From positions 7,564,001 through 7,628,000 of the forward strand of contig NZ_JACIBV010000001.1 in the NCBI RefSeq assembly GCF_014195505.1: a stretch of 64,000 nt of DNA, given 5' to 3'. A program made the position numbers and the translations under genes. This DNA comes from Nonomuraea dietziae (GTDB lineage Bacteria; Actinomycetota; Actinomycetes; Streptosporangiales; Streptosporangiaceae). Below the pieces are notes generated by a model. It searched no databases. It was not told the DNA's origin and saw only the letters and a program-made list of their open reading frames with translations. Below are positions 30,671 through 39,587 of the stretch, piece after piece (the first letter of the stretch is position 1; each line of letters opens with the position of its first letter).

Positions 30671-31567
30671 TCAGCGCCGTCTGGGCACGGGGACCGTCGT
30701 GAAGTCTCGGGCCAGCACCACCTCGCCCTCGTAGCTGCGCCGCACCTCCTCCAGGAAGGCGGGCTCCTCGGCCAGGCCGTACCGTTCGGAGAAATGGGTC
30801 AGCACCAGCCTGCGCACTCCCGCGCGGGCGGCGACCAGCCCCGCGTCGTAGGCGGTCAGGTGACCGTACTCCTTGGCCAGCGCGGCCTCCGACGACAGGA
30901 ACGTCGACTCGATCACGAGCAGGTCCGCGCCGTCGGCCAGTTCGAACACCGGGTCGCAGAGCCTGGTGTCCATGACGAAGGCGGCCGACTGACCGGGGCG
31001 GGGCACGCTGCACTGCTCGAGGGTGACGCCGCGTACCGAGCCCTTCCGCTGGAGCTCGGTGATCTCGGGGCCCTTGATGCCGTGGGCCTTGAGCCTGTCG
31101 GGCAGCATCCTGCGGCCGTCGGGCTCCTGGAGGCGGTAGCCGTACGACTCGACGGGGTGTGACAGGCGGCGGGCGGTCAGCGGCGCGAGCTCGGCGACGG
31201 GGCCGGCGACGGGATGCTCGGTGATCTTGTCGGTGTCGGCGAAGACGGCCGCGTGCCTCAGCCTGCGCCAGTAGAGCTGGCCTGAGGCGGGGAAGACCGC
31301 GCGCACGGGATGGGTGACGCGGTCGCGGGCGATGCGCTGCACCACGCCTGGCACGCCCAGGCAGTGGTCGCCGTGGAAGTGGGTGACGCAGATCCAGTGG
31401 ATGTCGTGCGCGCTGAGACCCGCGTGCAGCATCTGCCGCTGCGTGCCCTCGCCCGGGTCGAACAGCACGCCCTGTCCGTCCCAGCGCAGGAAGTACCCGT
31501 TGTGGTTGCGGTGCCGGGTGGGGACCGCGCTGGACGTGCCGAGGACGACGAGTTCGCGAAGGGACAC
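30671..31567 (-). CDS. rnz: ribonuclease Z
   Basis: 298-aa metallo-β-lactamase-fold tRNA 3'-endonuclease that removes the 3' trailer of pre-tRNAs. The zinc motif THFHGDHCLG is at residues ~62-71, later ligands are in AFVMDTRLCDP and LVLTHFSERY. GTG 31567 gives MSLRELVVLGTSSAVPTRHRNHNGY, the standard N terminus. TAGCAT lies 7 nt before the GTG and overlaps the stop of the small upstream ORF. Confidence 0.95.
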   Translation of the reverse strand: MSLRELVVLGTSSAVPTRHRNHNGYFLRWDGQGVLFDPGEGTQRQMLHAGLSAHDIHWICVTHFHGDHCLGVPGVVQRIARDRVTHPVRAVFPASGQLYWRRLRHAAVFADTDKITEHPVAGPVAELAPLTARRLSHPVESYGYRLQEPDGRRMLPDRLKAHGIKGPEITELQRKGSVRGVTLEQCSVPRPGQSAAFVMDTRLCDPVFELADGADLLVIESTFLSSEAALAKEYGHLTAYDAGLVAARAGVRRLVLTHFSERYGLAEEPAFLEEVRRSYEGEVVLARDFTTVPVPRRR

Positions 31568-31577
31568 GCAGACGATG

Positions 31578-31733
31578 CTAGATCGCCTCGCGCGGCGCGG
31601 AGAAGCCGGAGTCCTCCGCCCATGCGCCGATCGGCCGCCGAACCGTGCTGCTCACCGCTGTGCTCGCCTCGACGATCTCGTCTGGCCGCGGATCCGCCGC
31701 TCGCCCGGCGCCGTGGTTCCAGTAGGGAGCCAT
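31578..31733 (-). CDS. 51-aa small protein upstream of rnz
   Basis: MAPYWNHGAGRAADPRPDEIVEAST... to ...SAPREAI, 51 aa. The ATG is preceded at 9 nt by a perfect AGGAGG, the strongest ribosome site near here, and the stop is 10 nt before the rnz start. No transmembrane segment and no family recognised. Likely co-transcribed with rnz. Confidence 0.65.
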   Translation of the reverse strand: MAPYWNHGAGRAADPRPDEIVEASTAVSSTVRRPIGAWAEDSGFSAPREAI

Positions 31734-31805
31734 GAGGGAGAACCTCCTGGACGACCCTCGTAGGATGTGATTCCTGGCAGTTCTACCTGTTGTGGTGAGG
31801 ACATG

Positions 31806-32330
31806 ATGACCACCGTTGGCGGCACTGTTGTCGGCACCGTCGCGTTCGCCGAGCTGCCGACGCCGGTCGGTCGCTTCGTGCTGGCCGTCACAGAGGAGGG
31901 CCTCGTCGCCTCCGGCTGGGGTTCCAGACCGCGGCTGAAGGACCTGGTCGAAGTCGATGATCCCAGCCGTACGGCCGGCGCCGTGGCGGAGCTGACCGAC
32001 TACTTCGCCGGTCGGCTTCGCGCCTTCGAGACGCCCATCGACTGGCGGTTCGTCTCGCCCACCCCGCGCCAGGTGCTCCAGGCGCTGCACCGGGTGCCCT
32101 TCGGCACGGTCGTGACCTACGGCGAGCTGGCGCGGCGGGCGCATTCGAGCGTCCCCGCCCGCGGCATCGGCTCGATCATGGGCGCCAACCCCATCCCTAT
32201 CGTGGTGCCCTGCCACCGCGTGGTGGCGGGCAACGGGCTCGGCGGGTTCAGCGGCGGCGAGGGCGTGGAGACCAAGCGCTGGCTGCTCACCCACGAGGGC
32301 TACCTGCAGCCGACGCTGCTCGACCTCTGA
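31806..32330 (+). CDS. ogt: methylated-DNA--[protein]-cysteine S-methyltransferase
   Basis: 174-aa suicide repair enzyme that takes the methyl group from O6-methylguanine. The active-site motif PCHRVV lies in GANPIPIVVPCHRVVAGNGLGGFSGG, with the helix-turn-helix segment VPFGTVVTYGELARRAH before it. Adjacent ATGs at 31803 and 31806; the second has better spacing from GAGG. A TAGGAT hexamer at 31760-31765 may be the -10 box. Confidence 0.94.
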   Translation: MTTVGGTVVGTVAFAELPTPVGRFVLAVTEEGLVASGWGSRPRLKDLVEVDDPSRTAGAVAELTDYFAGRLRAFETPIDWRFVSPTPRQVLQALHRVPFGTVVTYGELARRAHSSVPARGIGSIMGANPIPIVVPCHRVVAGNGLGGFSGGEGVETKRWLLTHEGYLQPTLLDL

Positions 32331-32373
32331 CGGTCACCGGGACCGCCGGGCGCGGCGGCCCCGGGCCCCGTCA

Positions 32374-32661
32374 TCAGTCCTGCTGGCCGTCGATCCGGTC
32401 GGCGGCGTCCCTCGCCTTGTCGGCGCCGGTGTCGATGTGATCGGTGTACTTGCCCCCCGTGGCCGAGTCCGCAGCTCCTGCGGCCTTGTCGATGTGGCTG
32501 TTCGCCGCGTCCTCGGCCGTGTTCTTCAGGCCGTCGAGCGGGTCGCCAGAGGAGTCCTTCCCCTGCGCGGGTGTTCCTTCGGCGTTCGTCGCCTGCTCAG
32601 GAACGTTGCGCGACTTCTCCTCGCCGCCCAGCATCTCCTTGACCTTGTCAAAGATCGACAT
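32374..32661 (-). CDS. Rv0909/MT0933-type antitoxin family protein
   Basis: 95-aa acidic, Ala/Asp-rich helical protein: MSIFDKVKEMLGG at the start and DKAAGAADSATGGKYTDHIDTGADKARDAADRI at the end, as in the actinobacterial MT0933-like antitoxin family. No toxin gene is adjacent, so function as an antitoxin is unproven. GGGGGA precedes the ATG. Confidence 0.75.
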   Translation of the reverse strand: MSIFDKVKEMLGGEEKSRNVPEQATNAEGTPAQGKDSSGDPLDGLKNTAEDAANSHIDKAAGAADSATGGKYTDHIDTGADKARDAADRIDGQQD

Positions 32662-32729
32662 GACAATCCCCCGATTTGTGTCGATGCACTGGGACGAGTC
32701 ATACCCCGCGGGTTGACACACTTATCCGT

Positions 32730-33623
32730 GTGGGCAAGCAGCCAGTCATCGCCGTCGTCGGGCCGACCGCGGCCGGAAAGTCCGATCTCGCCGTGGATCT
32801 GGCACTCCGGCTGGGTGGGGAATGCATCAATACCGACTCCATGCAGCTTTACCGAGGAATGGACATCGGTACCGCCAAACTCTCCCAGGAAGAGCGCAGA
32901 GGGGTCCCGCACCACCTCCTGGACATCTGGGACGTGACGGTCACGGCGAGCGTGGCGGAGTACCAGCGTCTGGTCAGGCCGCTCATGGACGCCATCGAGG
33001 TGCCGATCCTCGTCGGCGGCTCCGGCCTCTACGTCCGCGCGGCGCTCGACGACCTCGACTTTCCCGGCACCGATCCTTCGATCAGGGCCAGGCTGGAGGA
33101 CGAGTTGGCCGGGGTGGGCTCGGGGGCGCTGTACGAGCGGTTGAGAGCGCTCGATCCCAAGGCCGCGGAGGCGATCCTGCCCAGCAACGGGCGCAGGATC
33201 GTGCGCGCCCTCGAGGTCATCGAGCTGACGGGGCGGCCCTTCTCGGCGAGCATGCCCTCCTACGACGCCCTGTATCCCAGTGTCCAGATCGGCGTGGAGG
33301 TGCCGAGGCCGGTCCTCGACGAGCGCATCGAGCTGCGCGTCCGGCGCATGTGGGAGGCGGGCCTGGTCGACGAGGTGCGCGGCCTGCTCCCGCTCGGCCT
33401 GGCGCACGGCCGTACGGCAGGCAGGGCCCTCGGCTACGCGCAGGTGCTGCGCTTCCTCCAGGGGGAGTGGAGCGAGGAACAGGCCTTCGAGGAGACCGTC
33501 AGGGCCACGCGCAGGTTCGCCAGGCGGCAGGAGTCGTGGTTCCGCCGCGACCCCAGGGTGGTCTGGCTGCCCTTCGACGCGGGGGACCTGCTCCAGCAGG
33601 CCCTCGATAGGGTTGTGGCATGA
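32730..33623 (+). CDS. miaA: tRNA dimethylallyltransferase MiaA
   Basis: 297-aa enzyme that prenylates A37 of tRNAs reading UNN codons, the step before MiaB. P-loop GPTAAGKS, then DSMQLYRGMDIGTAK and VPHHLLDIWD, and RRFARRQESWFRRD near the C terminus. GTG 32730 opens MGKQPVIAVVGPTAAGKSDL; no ribosome site is evident. Overlaps dapF by 4 bp (ATGA). Confidence 0.97.
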   Translation: MGKQPVIAVVGPTAAGKSDLAVDLALRLGGECINTDSMQLYRGMDIGTAKLSQEERRGVPHHLLDIWDVTVTASVAEYQRLVRPLMDAIEVPILVGGSGLYVRAALDDLDFPGTDPSIRARLEDELAGVGSGALYERLRALDPKAAEAILPSNGRRIVRALEVIELTGRPFSASMPSYDALYPSVQIGVEVPRPVLDERIELRVRRMWEAGLVDEVRGLLPLGLAHGRTAGRALGYAQVLRFLQGEWSEEQAFEETVRATRRFARRQESWFRRDPRVVWLPFDAGDLLQQALDRVVA

Positions 33624-34426
33624 GATTTCTCAAAGGGCATGGCACCGAGAACGACTTCGTCATCCTTCCCGACCCTGACGGAGCGCTCGACCTGCCCCCC
33701 GCCACGGTGGCCGCGATCTGCGACCGCAGGGCCGGCATCGGCGCCGACGGCGTGCTCCACGTGGTGCGCACCAAGGCCAGCGACGAAGTGGCCGACCAGG
33801 CCGACAGCGCCGAGTGGTTCATGGACTACCGCAACGCCGACGGCAGCGTCGTCGAGATGTGCGGCAACGGCGTGCGGGTCTTCGCCCGCTACCTGGTCTC
33901 CGCCGGCCTGGCCTCGCCGGGCGAGTTCGCCGTCGCCACCAGGGGAGGGCTCAAGCTGGTCCGCATCGAGGCCGACGGTGACGTGCGCGTCGACATGGGC
34001 AAGCCCGTCGTGCTCGGTGAGAGCGTCACCACCGTCAGCGGCCACGAGTTCACCGGGCTGCATATCGACATGGGAAACCCGCACCTGGCCTGCGCCATCG
34101 GCGAGCCGGTCGTCCAGCTCGACCTCGGCCACCAGCCAGGCTTCGATCCGGGCGTCTTCCCCACGGGGGTGAACATCGAGCTGTTCAACCCGGTCGGGCA
34201 GCGCAGGGCCGTGATGCGCGTGTTCGAGCGCGGCTCGGGCGAGACCCGCTCGTGCGGCACGGGAGCCGTCGCCACCGCCGTGGCCGCCGCGCACCTGGCG
34301 GGTGAGAGCACCGGCACATGGAACATCGACGTGCCGGGCGGCCACCTGACGGTCACGCTGGAGGAGGAGACGAGCTACCTCGCGGGACCCGCGGTGATCA
34401 TCGCCTCGGGCGAACTGAGCCTCTGA
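33620..34426 (+). CDS. dapF: diaminopimelate epimerase
   Basis: 268-aa enzyme converting LL- to meso-diaminopimelate for lysine and peptidoglycan. Both catalytic cysteines are visible, in VVEMCGNGVRVFARY and GETRSCGTGAVA. Overlaps miaA; TAGGGT also lies 6 nt before its ATG, so it may have its own leaderless promoter inside miaA. Confidence 0.97.
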   Translation: MRFLKGHGTENDFVILPDPDGALDLPPATVAAICDRRAGIGADGVLHVVRTKASDEVADQADSAEWFMDYRNADGSVVEMCGNGVRVFARYLVSAGLASPGEFAVATRGGLKLVRIEADGDVRVDMGKPVVLGESVTTVSGHEFTGLHIDMGNPHLACAIGEPVVQLDLGHQPGFDPGVFPTGVNIELFNPVGQRRAVMRVFERGSGETRSCGTGAVATAVAAAHLAGESTGTWNIDVPGGHLTVTLEEETSYLAGPAVIIASGELSL

Positions 34427-34468
34427 CGACTCTTGCAGAATGATGTTCTGCTGAGCGATGCTGGCCGC

Positions 34469-35224
34469 ATGGTCGACTCCAAGCACACGGCGGCGGCGGT
34501 CAAGGGCACGATCGGCAGGCTGGGCGGCGGCTTCATGGTCTCCAGGGAGGCCAAGGAGCTCTGCGCGCGAACCGGGCTCGGTCCGCGGGAGCTGTACTTC
34601 CGCGGCAGGTGCGGCGTCCTCGGCGAGGTGGACGCCGACGTCGTCACCTCGGTCGCCGTCTTCTTCCCCGCCGCCCACGTGCGCGAGAGCTGGGAGGGCG
34701 GCAGGAAGCTGCCCGTCGAGGAGGCGGTCGCGCTCTACGCCGAGGCGTGTCACGCATGGGGCAGGCGCAGGCTGAGCGACGCCGAGGCCTGCGGACGCCT
34801 GGCCGAGCTGCTGGAGAGGGTGGCCGGCGCCGCATCGGTGCTGGGAGCGCCGCTGTTCGCGGGCTGGAGGGCGGTGCCGCTGCCGGACGAGCCCATCGCC
34901 AGGGCCACCCAGCTCATGCACGTCGTGAGGGAGTTGCGCGGCGGCCTGCACGCCGTTGCCGTCCTCGCCAAGGGGCTCGACCCTCTGATGGCGACCCTGG
35001 CCGCCGACCACGAGGGCACGCCGCTCGGCATCTCCTCCGGCGAGAGCATGGCGCGCTTCTTCACCTGGCCCGAGCCCTACCCCGCGCTCGACGAGGAGAC
35101 GATCGCGCGCAGGCGGGAGGCCGAGGATCTGACCGACGAGCTGATGGCGCCCGCCTTCTCCGTCCTGACCGAGGCGGAACGCGACGAGGTCATCACCTTG
35201 ATGCGTTTGGGGCATGTCCATTGA
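34469..35224 (+). CDS. SCO6745-type hypothetical protein
   Basis: 251-aa, mostly helical protein similar in style to the actinobacterial SCO6745 family (VSREAKELCARTGLGPRELYFRGRCGVLGEVDADVVTSVAVFFPAAHVRESWEGG). Function unknown. ATG 34469 is preferred to TTG 34433; neither has a ribosome site, and GATGCT lies 6 nt before the ATG. Followed 19 nt later by the TPR gene. Confidence 0.75.
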   Translation: MVDSKHTAAAVKGTIGRLGGGFMVSREAKELCARTGLGPRELYFRGRCGVLGEVDADVVTSVAVFFPAAHVRESWEGGRKLPVEEAVALYAEACHAWGRRRLSDAEACGRLAELLERVAGAASVLGAPLFAGWRAVPLPDEPIARATQLMHVVRELRGGLHAVAVLAKGLDPLMATLAADHEGTPLGISSGESMARFFTWPEPYPALDEETIARRREAEDLTDELMAPAFSVLTEAERDEVITLMRLGHVH

Positions 35225-35243
35225 CCTGGCAGACTGACTGCCC

Positions 35244-37526
35244 ATGGACGTGGACATCTGGGCCTGGGTCGGCGAAACCCAGCAGCAGCTTTCTGAGGCA
35301 GGTAACGCCGGGTTCGCCATGGCGCTGGGTGATCTGCCCGCACAGGCTTACGAGGGGCGATACCCGCAGCTCGACGTGATGGCCCCGGCGATCGCGCAGC
35401 AGGCCGAGAGCGTCGACCTGCCCTGGCTGGAGTTCTACGCCCGCTACTGGCATCTCATCGGCCGTGTCGGCGACAGGGCGCAGGGCGCCGTCGCCATCGG
35501 CGACGCCGAGAGCCTCGTGGCGTTCGCCCAGCGCGAAGACGTGCGCGAGTGCCCCTCGGTCCCCGCGGCCGTCGAGGCGCTCGCCATCGCGCAGGCCAAC
35601 GCCGACGGTCCCGGCTACGCCGCCGACCGCCTGGCTCTGCTCGGCCCCGCCATCGAGGCGCTCGAGCCGACCGACGCCGCCTACGCGGGCCTGGTGACCC
35701 AGTACGTCTCCGCGCTCACCGACGCGGGCCGCGCGGACGAGGCGGTCTCCTACGCCGAGACCGCGATCCAGCGCCTGGGCGCGGTCGGCCGCGCGGCGAG
35801 CTGGGAGCTGGGCGCCGAGAGCTCGCGCGCGCTGCTGGCTCTCGGCCGCGCCGACGACGCGCTGGCCGCCATCCAGGCCGCCGCCGACTTCAAGCCTGAC
35901 GACCCGGTCGCCAAGCCCCACCGCGAGGGCGTGCGCCGCTCGCTCATCCTCGCCACCCTGGGACGCACGGCCGAGGCCGTCGACGCGCTGCCCGACCTCG
36001 ACGTCGTCGGCGACCACCCGCGCGACTTCGTGGAGTGGGCCCAGGCCGTCAACAAGCTGGCGGGCTCGGCGCAGATCACCAACACCTGGCAACTGGGCAG
36101 GGTCCTGCGCCAGTGGATCGACTACTTCGGCATGATGGGCGGCTACCGCGCCCGTGTCGAGCTCGCGCTGATCGCCGGCGAGCTCGCGGTCGCGCGCCAG
36201 GGTGTGTGGCAGGCCGAGCTCCTCGCCGACCTGGCCGAGCAGGGCGCCGCCGAGCTGCGTTCGGCCGAGGGCGTGACCGAGCGGGTCGCGGCCCTGCGCG
36301 CGGCCGCCGCGTCGACCACGGCTCCCGAGGCCACCAGCCCGCTGGAGGAGCGCGTCGCCTACTTCGACGCCGCCGACGGCATCAACGCCAACCCCGAGGA
36401 GTGGGTCGGCTGGCTGGCCCCGCTGTCGGGCAAGGACATCGAGGCCACCCGCCGCCACACCACCACGCTCGGCTTCCTCGGCTACCCGGTCACCGGCGCC
36501 GACATCTACTGGAAGATGCTCGTCGACACCGGCCAGATCGCCACCGCCGACGCCCAGGACCTCGACTTCCTGACCAACCTGCTCGTCGAGGCGCGCCAGG
36601 ACGAGCGCCTCGAGCAGATGGCCGAGCTGCTGCCCGCCGCGGGCAAGCACCTCGCGCTGGCCAGGCTCCACATCGCCCGCGAGCGGTGGGAGCAGGCGGC
36701 CTCCGAGGCCGAGCAGGCCATGGAGGCGGGCGCCGGCATCGAGGCCAGGCGCGCGTTCGCGAGCGCCTCCCAGCAGCTCGACCAGGACGCCAAGGGCGCT
36801 CTGGCGCTGCGCGAGGCCCTCGACAGCGACGACATGACCGACGAGGACGTCTGGCGCATGATCGTCATGGCGACCTCCGCCGAGGACTGGGAGACCGTCC
36901 GTATCGGCGCCAAGCGGGTCGGCATGCCGATCAAGTCGTCCGAGGGGCCGATCGAGGAGGAGCTGGGCCTGGTCAGGATCATCCTGCCCGCGCCCGACGG
37001 CGGCCAGCGCCAGGTGCTGTCCATCCGCACGGGCCCGGCCACGGCCAGGCTGGCGCTGCCGCAGCCGCGCGGCATGGAGTACAACGCGGGCGACCTCGTC
37101 GTCTTCGACCCGCAGCTGCTCGAGCCCGTCCCCGACGACCCCGAGGAGCAGCAGAACTTCGTGCCGCCGTTCGCGGCCGTGCGCATGCTGCGTCCAGGCG
37201 GCTACACCAGCTACTTCTTCGACGGCGCCGCTCCGAGCGAGGCCGACTGGGCCGAGTTCACCGAGGTCATGGCCGAGCGCGGCTGGCCGATGTGGGTCTA
37301 CAGCGACGAGAACTACCGCGTCACCCACCCGACCACCGGCGAGCAGCTGCCCGGCGTGTTCGGCTGGGTCGCGGTCCCGTCGAACGTGGCGGCGGTCGAG
37401 GTCGACGCGCTGCTCGACGACGCCACCGAGCGCTGGGTGCACCCGCTGGCCTGGCTCGACCTGGCAAGAGAGGTCGACGTCGAGGTCGAGCGGCACGAGC
37501 GGATCACCAAGGAGTACGGTCTCTAG
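35244..37526 (+). CDS. TPR-containing hypothetical protein
   Basis: 760-aa soluble protein. The first ~550 residues are helical with tetratricopeptide-like pairs (ALTDAGRADEAVSYAETAIQRLG; ALLALGRADDALAAIQAAADFKPDDP; ARLHIARERWEQAASEAEQAMEAG). The last ~180 residues (GMEYNAGDLVVFDPQLLEPVPDD onward) look like a separate β-rich domain. Probably a scaffold; partners unknown. Ends directly at the next gene's ATG. Confidence 0.8.
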   Translation: MDVDIWAWVGETQQQLSEAGNAGFAMALGDLPAQAYEGRYPQLDVMAPAIAQQAESVDLPWLEFYARYWHLIGRVGDRAQGAVAIGDAESLVAFAQREDVRECPSVPAAVEALAIAQANADGPGYAADRLALLGPAIEALEPTDAAYAGLVTQYVSALTDAGRADEAVSYAETAIQRLGAVGRAASWELGAESSRALLALGRADDALAAIQAAADFKPDDPVAKPHREGVRRSLILATLGRTAEAVDALPDLDVVGDHPRDFVEWAQAVNKLAGSAQITNTWQLGRVLRQWIDYFGMMGGYRARVELALIAGELAVARQGVWQAELLADLAEQGAAELRSAEGVTERVAALRAAAASTTAPEATSPLEERVAYFDAADGINANPEEWVGWLAPLSGKDIEATRRHTTTLGFLGYPVTGADIYWKMLVDTGQIATADAQDLDFLTNLLVEARQDERLEQMAELLPAAGKHLALARLHIARERWEQAASEAEQAMEAGAGIEARRAFASASQQLDQDAKGALALREALDSDDMTDEDVWRMIVMATSAEDWETVRIGAKRVGMPIKSSEGPIEEELGLVRIILPAPDGGQRQVLSIRTGPATARLALPQPRGMEYNAGDLVVFDPQLLEPVPDDPEEQQNFVPPFAAVRMLRPGGYTSYFFDGAAPSEADWAEFTEVMAERGWPMWVYSDENYRVTHPTTGEQLPGVFGWVAVPSNVAAVEVDALLDDATERWVHPLAWLDLAREVDVEVERHERITKEYGL

Positions 37527-38285
37527 ATGCTCGAACGGTTCAGCCTTCAGGGGAAGGTCGCCATCGTCACCGGAGCCTCCTCGGGGCTCGGGGTGGCCTT
37601 CGCGCGAGGGCTGGCCGAGGCGGGCGCCGACATCGTGATCGGCGCCCGTCGCAAGGACCGGCTCGAGTCGACGCGGCAGCTGGTGGAGGCGACGGGACGG
37701 CGCTGCGTGGCCGTCCCCACGGACGTGAGCGTCGTCGCCGACTGCGACGCGCTGGTCCAGGCCGCGCTGTCGGCCTTCGGGGCCGTCGACGTGCTGGTCA
37801 ACAACGCGGGGGTGGGCACCGCGGTGCCCGCCACGCGGGAGACGCCCGAGCAGTTCAGGCAGGTCGTCGACGTCAACCTGCACGGCACCTACTGGATGGC
37901 CCAGGCCTGCGGGCGGGTCATGCGGCCTGGGTCGTCGATCATCAACGTGGGCAGCGTGCTCGGCGAGACGACGGCGGGGCTGCCGCAGGCGGCCTACAGC
38001 GCCTCGAAGGCGGCCGTGATCGGGCTGACCAGAGACCTGGCGCAGCAGTGGACGGGCCGCAAGGGCATCAGGGTCAACTGCCTGGAGCCCGGCTTCTTCC
38101 ACTCGGAGATGACCGAGACCTACCAGCCGGGATACCTGGAGGCGACGCTGGAGGCGCGCGTGCCGATGCGCCGCGCGGGCGATCCCGCTGAGCTGGTGGC
38201 CGCCGCGATCTTCCTGGCCAGTGACGCCTCGTCCTACATCACCGGTGTCACCCTCCCCGTCGACGGCGGCCTTCTCACCACCTGA
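37527..38285 (+). CDS. SDR family oxidoreductase
   Basis: 252-aa classical SDR: TGASSGLG cofactor motif, NNAGVG, catalytic Ser in NVGSVLG, YSASK, and VDGGLLTT at the C terminus, typical of 3-oxoacyl-ACP-reductase/gluconate-dehydrogenase-like enzymes. The ATG abuts the TPR gene stop, so translation is coupled. Substrate unknown. Confidence 0.92.
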   Translation: MLERFSLQGKVAIVTGASSGLGVAFARGLAEAGADIVIGARRKDRLESTRQLVEATGRRCVAVPTDVSVVADCDALVQAALSAFGAVDVLVNNAGVGTAVPATRETPEQFRQVVDVNLHGTYWMAQACGRVMRPGSSIINVGSVLGETTAGLPQAAYSASKAAVIGLTRDLAQQWTGRKGIRVNCLEPGFFHSEMTETYQPGYLEATLEARVPMRRAGDPAELVAAAIFLASDASSYITGVTLPVDGGLLTT

Positions 38286-38462
38286 CCGCCGCCGTCCGCC
38301 ACTTCGGGCTACGAGGGCGGGCGTCGAGGCGCTGTCAGGGCAGGTCACCACCGGGGACGGCGGCCGACCACGGGCCAGGACTCATTCCGGATCTACGTGC
38401 GCACGCGATTCGCTTTGTCTTCGGCTGAATGGGTGCTTGGTGCCATTGCCTAGACTTTAACC

Positions 38463-39128
38463 GTGAATAGGAAACTCTTGGTGGGTTTGGCCTCTCTGGC
38501 GCTGGTGACCGGATGCGGGCCCACCCAGGCCGCCGACCACGAGTCCGACGTCGGCAAGCCGCCGTCAGCCGACATCGGCAAGGCGCGCGACGACCTGAAG
38601 AAGCTGGCCGTCAAGGGCCGTGCCCCGAAGACCGGCTTCGAGCGCGAGAAGTTCGGCCCCGCCTGGGCCGACGTCGACCGCAACGGGTGCGACACGCGCA
38701 ACGACATACTCAAGCGGGACCTGCGCGAGGAGACGTTCAAGAAGGGAACGCACGACTGCATCGTGCTGACCGGGATCCTCGACGACCCGTACTCGGGCAA
38801 GACCATCAAGTTCACGCGCGGCCAGGACACCAGCATGGCCGTGCAGATCGACCACCTCATCCCGCTGTCGGACGCCTGGCAGAAGGGCGCCCAGCAGTGG
38901 AGCAAGGACAAGCGCAAGGAGTTCGCCAACGACCCGCTGAACCTGCTGGCCGTGGACGGCCCGCTCAACAACCAGAAGAGCGACGCCGACGCGGCGACAT
39001 GGCTGCCGCCGCGCAAGGCGTACAGGTGCGCCTACATCGCCAGGCAGGTCAAGGTGAAGACGAAGTACGCGCTGTGGGTCACCGCCGCGGAGAAGGCGGC
39101 GATGGACGGGATCCTGTCCTCCTGCTGA
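38463..39128 (+). CDS. lipoprotein HNH endonuclease (DUF1524/GmrSD C-terminal type)
   Basis: 221 aa. Signal peptide with lipobox LVTGC (Cys ~18), then an HNH fold with QIDHLIPLSDAWQKGA and NDPLNLLAVDGPLNNQKSDADAATWLPP. Matches the secreted actinobacterial HNH/DUF1524 nucleases. An extracellular nuclease in nutrient scavenging or competition is plausible. TAGACT lies 6 nt before the GTG (leaderless). It meets the convergent PepSY gene with one base between. Confidence 0.88.
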   Translation: MNRKLLVGLASLALVTGCGPTQAADHESDVGKPPSADIGKARDDLKKLAVKGRAPKTGFEREKFGPAWADVDRNGCDTRNDILKRDLREETFKKGTHDCIVLTGILDDPYSGKTIKFTRGQDTSMAVQIDHLIPLSDAWQKGAQQWSKDKRKEFANDPLNLLAVDGPLNNQKSDADAATWLPPRKAYRCAYIARQVKVKTKYALWVTAAEKAAMDGILSSC

Positions 39129-39129
39129 C

Positions 39130-39552
39130 TCAGTCGTCGGCCCCGTCACTGTCGTCGGCCTCGTCACTGGCGTCGTCACGGGCGTCGGCCTCGTCACGGG
39201 CGTCGTCACGGGCGTCGGCCTCGTCACGGGCGTCGGCCTCGTCACCGGCGTCGGCCTGGTCGGTGTCCTGCTTGACGATCTTGCCGGTCTGCTCCGACAC
39301 GTGGATCTCGTGCTCCCGCCCGCCCTTGGTCAGCTCGACCTCCCAGGTGCGCTCGCCGTGCTCGTCGTCGCGCTCCACGTCCCCGACCGTCGCGCCGGGC
39401 ACACGGGCCTTGGCGATCTCGACCGCCTGAGCCTCGGTGACGGGCGCGGCCGTGGCGGGCGCGCTGGTGGCAGGGACGGAAACGGTCGGGGCAGGAGTGC
39501 CGGGGACGGGAGTGGCGAACAGAAGCGCTGCGGCGATCAGTGTTGTCGTCAT
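39130..39552 (-). CDS. exported PepSY-domain protein with an acidic repeat tail
   Basis: 140 aa: signal peptide (MTTTLIAAALLFATPVPG), Ala/Pro/Thr linker, PepSY domain (TEAQAVEIAKARVPGATVGDVERDDEHGERTWEVELTKGGREHEIHVSEQTGKIVKQD), then ~40 residues of DARDEADA repeats (minisatellite DNA at 39140-39255). PepSY proteins inhibit proteases or modulate sensor kinases. It is 35 nt downstream of the histidine kinase, so it probably belongs to the same operon. Confidence 0.85.
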   Translation of the reverse strand: MTTTLIAAALLFATPVPGTPAPTVSVPATSAPATAAPVTEAQAVEIAKARVPGATVGDVERDDEHGERTWEVELTKGGREHEIHVSEQTGKIVKQDTDQADAGDEADARDEADARDDARDEADARDDASDEADDSDGADD

Positions 39553-39587
39553 GGACACAGACTCGCCCCGCCGGAGATAGCGCCGCG

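Noticed and set aside
35193..38351. 1052-codon open frame antisense to the TPR and SDR genes
   Set aside because: Its product is low-complexity Gly/Leu/Val/Asp/Arg-rich shadow sequence and both overlapped + strand genes have clear homology or normal domain structure. Long antisense frames are expected at this GC content.
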